Assembly: GCA_951213105.1 (NCBI GenBank)
Contig: OX578138.1
Span: forward strand, 95,526,914-95,590,913
Direction of reading: 5' to 3'
DNA from: Amaurobius ferox
Taxonomy: Eukaryota > Arthropoda > Arachnida > Araneae > Amaurobiidae
Length of the DNA stretch: 64,000 nucleotides
The translations under genes were made by a program, and so were the position numbers. The notes under the pieces were generated by a model. That model ran no database searches. It had not been told where the DNA came from and saw nothing but the letters and a program-made list of their open reading frames with translations. This document shows, piece after piece, positions 58,801-64,000 of this stretch; position 1 is the first letter of the stretch, and every line of letters begins with the position of its first letter.

Positions 58801-58803
58801 TAA
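52885..58803 (+). CDS. Gag-Pol polyprotein of Ty3/gypsy retrotransposon
   Basis: A single uninterrupted 1972-residue frame encodes the structural and replication proteins. Domains by residue: gag-like capsid region (~50-170); acidic and basic coiled coil (~215-300); Arg/Asn/Phe-rich nucleic-acid-binding stretch without a CCHC knuckle (~350-450); aspartic protease DTGS (Asp491); reverse transcriptase with LDLTSGF (Asp991) and YIDD (1049-1052); RNase H starting with HTDAS (Asp1203); an Asn-rich linker (~1330-1410); integrase with an N-terminal His/Cys zinc motif (~1488-1530) and catalytic Asp1559, Asp1618 and Glu1654 (DD35E); a GPF module (1794); a basic tail with KRVRF (1887). ATG 52885 is chosen as the first Met; upstream codons are Lys from the A tract. 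No gag/pol frameshift is present. All catalytic residues are intact. Confidence 0.96.
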   Translation: MPKSRNTRASRSSDSSTQPGSRNRVPSVSPPRLSPNSGRSASAVRDSNKVKVGIGSQFLGSIPSFAGNANESFHEFLEKFLLVAEHAEWSNKDRIFVLKLKLSGRAERLIKSIPKLNQSTNFSELVNTLKDNFMKKENIAKNVASLVNCKQMTGESVRDYANRIEAESYVAFPQDVVSDNEDSLRTAILLNSFKKGLKSLFRKAVLSANPQSFEAAKEIAILEEEVQNEELEEMTEDINTVRIEKDTKQEIEELKNELNLKKKEFEKLRRKFSENSEKRKKRLNEIREDLEKSNSSFEDSFLDTPSTSRYNENELEEEDWEDIPVKKKHKPSTSFRTSTPSKRSESRNRFSQRRIPVASQEEEWYVKSPYQNYSPRKNSLFFRRPFRNSSYRNSIFHRRYFSNFRNSFDNYKSQNFNNFGYRRNNRYFNSRFGNRRQFGRQNFRRQNFQSPLVNRRNSEVSYMTESETPCQNNFPIIQVFVEDVTLNALIDTGSSINIIYSDALHKINPRKVQLKHTSTILRGIGSQNILVERKASFPMIIGNERDVIECCILNTPAPGRYNMILGSTFLHEKQVTITYRHKRVNFLYCSIPFTEFTESQSFTVISDYVQFKPDESYAISHDFDRRNYNFTNDVDYRFKDTNFSRNYENRCNNGYLFEQNNFHNEFRDVDFRDFDANGNERSNYECENDLYERQMNDNVYTDRFLTKDNTSNNEISQTDCDKHDEGSSQQNQAIGIAKAFNKCVLKPFSETFIKLKRNYKIEKDTTILLEPINNKEFSANKIFVARSIHKIPENDFLYAKVANPSEKIVYINKGMKLGTFENIHESDIDINNRVDIENCIEENETFDAWGGDFDLKHMNCAQKSLLLKLLSKYKHVFAKNMKELSGCDTILHEINLESNIPVRQKPYRIPHNLQKELSRQVNELLDAKIIQRSTSPYNTPVLFVKKPDGSYRLVADFRKLNKITIVENYPIPNISELIDNLSGALYFSTLDLTSGFYQLCLHPDDYPKTSFSTPDGHFEWTRTPFGLKNAPASFQRLMSLVLAGISGIYIDDIIVASRTFEEHLKKLEEIFVRLSKHGLKLKPSKCHFFRKTIKYLGFLVSNGKVQPDTHNLEVVEKFKIPKSIKNVRQFLGLTGFYRKFIKDYAELTLPLTELLKTKNNESKKKFIWTNEAQKSFEILKGKLLSKPILTLPDFRKPFILHTDASNHSLGSYLSQEDENKILHPISYASRKLSEAECKYSVVEREALAVVWATNYYKHYLIGKPFTIFCDQKSLTFVFKLKDPTSRLARWIASLSQFDYQIVHKPGKANVVADYMSRNVDECTNTINNIPQRFVSQYKVINQNVNQNFPSVNQNSQSSNNVNNTNSSNRRESEINLNPANTNEENEICAVNNNESEMQNENNIQIGQLEQTFTCPTLLIRIKNAQKSDPRCNKIIDLLDKNIKPYPQTLVFFRKDDILWCTHKHPKRRHQEQERVVVPQELVSEILWLHHDCPTYAHCGFRRTLASVSRKYFWQGMYSQTQNYVSSCEICVVNRGFRNNKAPIQRFSKSTYPFERIAMDCVGPLPISRSGNKFILVITDYFTRWPEAYPLASIKTEDILSCLEHYMAQHGIPKFIVSDQGTNFVSRTARCFYKKLGIIKNTTTAYMPSVDGCVERLNGTLIRSLKNIAYNDKDNWDNLIHFALLAHRNAIHASTGESPAYLLYGRDLTVPNTLITGFKPPTYESTYDYGEDMRFRLKRTYEVVKSNLEKAENSQILQQHKKAKMPNIKVGDLVYLYTPFLPQGQSRKLSSFNKGPFKVIKQTSAVNFLIRHVMNPKNEQLVHVNRLTLLPPRREELQRFSKQTHESQKLNSKTNKLTPVITAEKDSVKLKSCLTRSGDKSQNKKTVKRVRFNLPNKRVNENAVHTRSNCRTNQRQQYVQRNNSNNFDNRGNGRIIYNNNFRNSYTPHQNQYCMTNRNTRTPYNLRSQRFSQY

Positions 58804-61075
58804 ATTTTGGTTGAGTTCACAATTTTACAGAAATTAAATTTTGCAAGAAAAGATTTCATTTTAAGTTAAAGTTTATACTTGTTTAAGTTATATTTCAATA
58901 TTGTCTTTTAAAATAGAATTTATGAAAAAATTGTTGTGATTTTAAAATTTATTGGAAATCTTGCATTAAGTTAAAAAAGTAAATAAGTAATTGATTTTGT
59001 GAACTATAATTTATGAATATTTATATTATAATTTAAATAATAAGTAATTTTGTTAATTAGTAATTTTGTTAACTGACTCTCCTTGGACTTTAAAATTTTT
59101 TCGAGAGTCCTGTCTTGATTGACTTTGATTATATTGATGTGTTGTAATGTAAAAGAATGTTTGATTATTTGTTTAAGTTCATTAATGAAAATAATTTTAA
59201 TTGGTGTTGGTAATTTGTTGTTCCCCTAAGTAAAAAGGAGGAAAATTTTGAATATTGAAAAAAAAAAAAAGAAAAAAATATATAAATAAATAATGAAAAG
59301 TAAATGATTTATTAAAATAAAATTGAAATTAATATAAAGTAATTGAAATAATTTAAGTAATTTGAATTTGAAAATGAAAAGTTTGAATTTGAAAATTTTT
59401 GAAAATTTAATGAAATTTTTTTTGAAGATCAAAAGTAAATGATCTCTTTTGAAAAATGTTTTGAAACTTTGTTGCTGAGAGAGGTGAAATTTTTGGCTGA
59501 TGTGTTGTTGAAATTCTGTTCTCTTGAAATTCCATTTCACATTGTTGTTTTTTTTTTTGACCAGCAGTTTTCAAACATCTACACAAATTTCAGTTAGTCA
59601 TCATATTCGTATGCTGCACCCTTTTTTTTTCTGAAGGCTGGCTGGTGGACGCAAACATTGGACAAATCTACACGGATCACAGATGAAGAAGCAGCTTAGC
59701 AATTTAATTGTCCGAACTTTTGTGGCAGGACTGGAGTCCTGGACGACAACTTGCTCCGAGCCTACCTAGGAGGGTTGTGTTTGGCCAGGTGGGAAACTGG
59801 TGAAGCTATGAGGATGATGATGATGAAGAAGATGATGATGATGTTGGGATCTGCGCAAGCTGCCCAAAAATGTTTGATGATATCCGTGCTTCTGAGGCGT
59901 GTCCTGGCGTCCTGTTTCTGCTGCAATTGCTTCCTGCACGCGAGTATTTTTTTTTTTTTCTACACTCCCTTTTCTGTTGGCAACTCGTTAGTCCCCGCCG
60001 AGTTTGCTCTTTAGATGTGTTCCTGCTTTTTTACATAACTGACGTGAATTTCAGGAGAAAATTCTCTCCTCTTCTCTCTCTCAGTAGACAAATGTATGTA
60101 AATGTAAATTTTTCTTTTGTGACATGAAGTTGTCACTTGTTGAGTTATTTCAGAGTGAAAGTTGTTAAAAATAAAGTAAATGAAAATTTTAAGATAAATT
60201 AAATAATGTAAATATAAATGAATAATTTAAAGTAATTTATGAAAAGTGTGTCAGAATGAGAAAATTCTGAATTGTTTTAATGACAAAAATAAGTTGAATT
60301 AAAGTTAATGTTAAAATTGTTGAATAAATGATGAAAGGTTGAAAAATTGAAGATAAATGTAATTTAAAGTTAATATGTTGAATTTGAAAGTAATTTAATG
60401 TGAAAGTTAAGATTTTAATGAAAGTTTTGAAATGAAAAATTGAAATTGAAAAATGGAAATATTGAAAGTGACTTTGTTCTCAAAAAGTGAGACATTTTTG
60501 AATGAGTGAAGAATCTCATTTCCTGAATATGACAAATTTAATTTAGAAATTAATTTTCAAAATATTTAACCTTTTGATGAAAATTAAAAATAATTGTTTT
60601 GTGTCACTTGTGTGTTTGAAAGTGACAAATGTTAAATTTTTGAATTGTTTATATTGTTAAGTTTTGTAAATTCATATCATATCATATTTTATTTTTCATA
60701 TCACCTGGTTGATCTCAATGTAGATGATTGAGATAGTGTGTTGTCAGGCAAATTGCCTTGACAAAATTTCTTTTGAATTTTAGTGTAATAAATGTGAATT
60801 TTTGTAAAGGTTCCTTTAAGATGTGGTGACGCCTTGTCATCCTTTTGGTTTTCTTTTGGACTTTGCCTGTGGTGATGAGTGGCTTGGCCAGTCATTCAGA
60901 TCTACAGTGTTGTTGCTTTTGAGAGAGGTGAACGATCGCACTTTTCTCGCCCAAAATTTTGTATTAAATTATTTTACACTTACAGGTTCCTAAAACTCCT
61001 TGTAAATTTTGTGTTTTTGTGTTTTTGAGTGAGAGAAAAATTTTCCTCACTGTGTTCTGAAAATTTTTGCCTCCC
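58804..61075 (+). other. Long non-coding region between pol and polypurine tract
   Basis: About 2.3 kb, mostly A/T-rich with many TTGAAATTGAAAA-type phrases, a GAT/GAA microsatellite (59806-59846) and A or T homopolymers. I see no envelope-like ORF, signal peptide or transmembrane protein. The reverse ORF at 59226-59540 is Phe/Lys low-complexity and not credible. A role in packaging or antisense transcription is possible but unsupported. Confidence 0.6.
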
Positions 61076-61088
61076 GGAAGGGGAGAGC
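61076..61088 (+). promoter_or_regulatory. Polypurine tract
   Basis: GGAAGGGGAGAG followed by one C lies directly before the TG start of the 3' LTR, the position of the plus-strand primer in LTR retroelements. Confidence 0.9.
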
Positions 61089-62290
61089 TGTCATGTCGCA
61101 ATTCTGCGCCATGAGCCTTTTTGTATTTTCTGCGAGAGAAACATCCTTCTCTCCGTTCGTGCCAGTACAGTGTTTTACTAACACTTGTTTCCATTGAAAT
61201 TACATTAAAAAGCGCATTTCGTCGAGAAAGCGTTGGTTTGTCTAGACTTAGTGTCGGGCCGTGGAGCGTGACGTTTTGGATGTGTAGTTGCTATGTGAGC
61301 GCGCCGTCCAATCAGGAAGAGGCGCATTTTTGCGAAAGAGAACTTGCGTGGGCTCAGAGGACCCATTTTTCGCTCTCTTGGTGCTGGAACATTTCGACTG
61401 AAAGGTCGCATCGAAAGTTTTGTCTAATTTTTAGACAAAAGGCTTTGGCCAAAATGGCTTGCCGTTCATCTGGAGCTGAAGAAGAGGAGCCTGGAACCTT
61501 TCATTAATTATCCTGATGCAAATTTATTCTAAATTATATTTTTTTTATTCCAGGAACATTCCGATGACGACTCTGGAAATTGAGAGCGTAGAATGACGGT
61601 TTTGTTCAATTCGAGGCATTGTATACGGAAGTTCGGGTTCTAAAGATTTTTGGAATCTACGTTGGTTTCGCCCTGTGAACTTTTTGAATTACCAGCTAAA
61701 AAAAACCCGTGATATTTTGATGCGAAACGGAGCTCCAAAAATTTGTTAATCTTGTATCAAGGTAAATTTTCTTTTTCCGGAAACAATGTTTCCGAAATGG
61801 CACTGGCATGATGAAATTAAAATTAATAACTAAAATGGCTCATATCAAAATATTTAAAGTTAAATTGGGAAAAGATTTAAGATCGTATGTTTATACATAA
61901 ATTGAATACTTGTTATGCAACATATATATTTTTACCAGAGCATTGTTGAGTGTGTCTAATAAGTGAAGCTCTGAAGTTTTATTTATAATTGAAAGTAAAA
62001 ATACAAATGTTGAATTCTTTGAAAATCTAAAAATAAATTAATATTTAAGTTTGTGTTAAAATGAGCCTGTTTTATTTGTGTCTGCATATTTTACTTTACT
62101 CATTGTACATCATTTAGGATTAATTCTCCTAAACTGGGAACTCCTTTAAATCTTGAACCTGGTGTTATTGCTGATACATTTTTGATGGTAAACATGCTAA
62201 ATTTATGTCTCTTGGGCATTTTGAAATTAAGTTCACAAGTTGTGGGTGGTGGAGTCAGTAGGTGCTGTTTGTACTGACCCAGCTCCCACA
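61089..62290 (+). repeat. 3' long terminal repeat, 1202 bp
   Basis: It is offset exactly 10383 bp from the 5' LTR throughout, so there is no net indel. I compared it with the 5' LTR line by line and saw no substitution. Identical LTRs mean that little time has passed since integration. Confidence 0.96.
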
Positions 62291-62393
62291 GAAGTAAGAA
62301 AAGTGGCCCTCGGTATGAAAAGTGGAAAAATAATCATAAAATAGTGTGTTCGAATAACCATTCGGGTAGTGCGGGGAAAATGGAATGTGATGG
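62291..62393 (+). pseudogene. Mutator-like transposase pseudogene, 3' part
   Basis: After the duplicated GAAG (62291-62294), the frame of the 5' part continues without a break: a Trp-x3-His segment (YEKWKNNHK), a Cys-Ser-Asn-Asn stretch and GSAGKME, all typical of this transposase family. Coding similarity stops at about 62393, where the sequence changes into the 365-bp satellite. The C-terminal half is therefore missing. Confidence 0.78.
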
Positions 62394-64000
62394 AATTTCG
62401 AGTCTCTAGCACTACATATGAAGTTTGAAAAGCTCGTAAAAGGCAGAAAACATTTGATTTTCAAAGACAAGAGGAAGAGGAAGGAATTACTTATGCATCA
62501 GGTGCATTTTGATGCTAAATTAGATATAAAATAACACAGGATGTATAATAAACTACAGCCAAACATTAATTAGCCGAACTGCGATAACTCAAAATTTTCC
62601 ATGTGCGAAAGTCATATTTGTTATATATTTTTGTAATTTTAAGCAATTTCAATACGTCAAATTTTCTGTAACTCATTCTTTTCTTGTCACTAGAGTTTCA
62701 GTTTATCAAAGTACCACTGCAGCTGTTTTTCTCAGGTAGGTGATTTTACAACTTGCGCACAGCATATTTAAAAATATATTGTACCAATCACTTTCAAGTT
62801 TTTGCTCTTACTTGTTTCATCTATATATACAATTTATACAAAAGAGATTCCTCCTAAATAAGTAAAAATTTAGTAAATGTTTTTCATCTGACTGACAAGA
62901 AACTTCTTCACGAAGCTGATGTTCGAGCTTCCGAAGCAACATATAGAGCTCAAATACTTCTTAAAAGGCAGAAAAATTTTGATTTTTCAAACATAACAGA
63001 ATTAGGAAGGTGCTATTTATGCACTGGAAGCATTTTAAGGTCAAAATACTATATTAAGTAACACTGAATATATTTTTAAACTTAAAAGCGGGTATCTCAG
63101 ATATGTGATTTTAGCCCTTGTGCGCAATATATTTTAAAATATATGTAGCCAATCACTTTCAAATTTTTTGCTCTTACTTGTTTCATTTATATACATAATC
63201 TATAGATAAAAATTCCTCTTAAATACGTAAAAATTTAGTAAACATTCTTCATCTGACTAACAAGAAACGACTGTGCGAAACGTCTGTTCGAGTTTCCGAA
63301 GCAACATATAGAGCTCAAATACCCCTTAAACGCAGAAAAATTTTGATTTTTCAAACATAACAGAATTAGGAAGGTGCTATTTATGCACTGGAAGCATTCT
63401 AAGGTCAAAATACTATAATAAGTAACACTGAATATATTTTTAAACTTAAAAGCGGGTATCTCAGATATGTGATTTTAGCCCTTGTGCACAATATATTTTA
63501 AAATATATGTAGCCAATCACTTTCAAATTTTTTGCTCTTACTTGTTTCATCTATATACATAATTTATAGATAAAAATTCCTCATAAATAAGTAAAAATTT
63601 AGTAAACGTTCTTCATCTGACTAACAAGAAACGACTGCGCGAAACGTCTGTTCGAGTTTCCGAAGCAACATATAGAGCTCAAATAGCTCCTAAAAGGAAG
63701 AAAAGTTTTGATTTTTCTTACATAACAGACATAGGAAGGTGCTAATTATGAACTAAAGGCATTTTAAGGTACAAAATAAGATAATAAGTAACATTGAAGC
63801 ATTTTTAAATTATAAAGCTGTTTTTCTCAGATATGTGATTTTAACACTTGCGCGCAATATATTTTAAAATATATGTAACCGATCACTTTCAAATTTTTTG
63901 CTCTTACTCGTTTCATCTATATACATAATTTATAGATAAAAATTCCTCATAAATAAGTAAAAATTTAGTAAACGTTCTTCATCTGACTAACAAGAAACGA
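62394..64000. repeat. 365-bp tandem satellite, continues past the window
   Basis: The anchor GAAGCAACATATAGAGCTC recurs at 62933, 63298 and 63662 (spacings 365 and 364). A degenerate first copy begins at about 62394 and carries an extra ~160 bp (about 62545-62720). Each later monomer contains the perfect palindrome ATATATTTTAAAATATAT (about 63128, 63493, 63857) and CATCTGACTAACAAGAAACGA. It is unrelated by eye to the 375-bp satellite at the left end. Confidence 0.93.

Larger units (their letters stand above)
50706..62290 (+). mobile_element. Complete Ty3/gypsy LTR retrotransposon, 11585 bp
   Basis: Order: 5' LTR (50706-51907), primer binding site (51911), leader, gag-pol ORF (52885-58803), a long non-coding 3' region, polypurine tract (61076-61087), 3' LTR (61089-62290). 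A 4-bp target duplication GAAG flanks it (50702-50705, 62291-62294); it can be read as 5 bp (AGAAG) if the last LTR base is counted. The LTRs look identical, which argues for a very recent insertion. The RT-RNase H-integrase order defines the Ty3/gypsy (Metaviridae) class. No envelope ORF was found. Confidence 0.97.

Noticed and set aside
59226..59540. Reverse ORF as a possible envelope or accessory protein
   Set aside because: Low-complexity Phe/Lys/Ile text from A/T-rich DNA with no signal peptide or domain.

Overview
The window looks like repeat-dominated, AT-rich intergenic DNA from an animal genome. A chelicerate or other arthropod is plausible from the style of the repeats (tRNA- and 5S-derived SINEs, Helitron ends, Tc1/mariner relics, Mutator-like transposase, Ty3/gypsy), but the species cannot be fixed from sequence alone. 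I find no convincing host protein-coding gene. Short ORFs elsewhere have no recognisable domain and are treated as chance.

The one intact coding element is a complete Ty3/gypsy LTR retrotransposon at 50706-62290 on the + strand. It has two 1202-bp LTRs with no difference that I could see, a 4-bp target duplication, a candidate primer binding site, a polypurine tract and a single 1972-residue gag-pol ORF with protease, reverse transcriptase, RNase H, a DD35E integrase and a GPF module. It sits inside an already broken Mutator-like transposase pseudogene (from about 49308, resuming at 62295), and the reading frame continues exactly across the insertion. That pseudogene ends where a 365-bp tandem satellite starts (62394 to the window end).

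Layout: 1.3-4.3 kb is a 375-bp satellite with a four-monomer, 1500-bp higher-order period ending in a 28-bp minisatellite. 4.3-8.6 kb holds fragments of MITE-like elements and a 439-bp tandem duplication. 9-10.3 kb has tRNA-like repeats. 11-12.3 kb has a tandem duplication. 12.6-19.4 kb is a mosaic of MITEs, inverted foldback repeats and SINEs, including a chimeric 5S rRNA/tRNA SINE. 20.3-24 kb carries Helitron-like ends. 26.6-28.1 kb is an LTR-like block. 29.3-31.7 kb is a roughly 150-165-bp tandem array with a solo LTR and a SINE inside. 32.4-33.2 kb is a TIR-bounded Tc1/mariner-type relic. 33.5-36.3 kb is a 1.1-kb-arm foldback structure flanked by direct repeats. 36.6-43.7 kb has more MITE and foldback copies, including an inverted pair around a 0.7-kb spacer inside a 140-bp tandem array. 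43.8-49.1 kb has a CpG-richer LTR- or promoter-like block, MITE copies and a tRNA-Ser-like SINE.

The most interesting points are the 5S-headed SINE family, the tetrameric satellite, the palindromic foldback loci, the near-palindromic cassette shared by MITE-like repeats, and several unusual features of the retrotransposon: no zinc knuckle, an A-tract directly before the start codon, an Asn-rich linker and a basic tail with a KRVRF motif.
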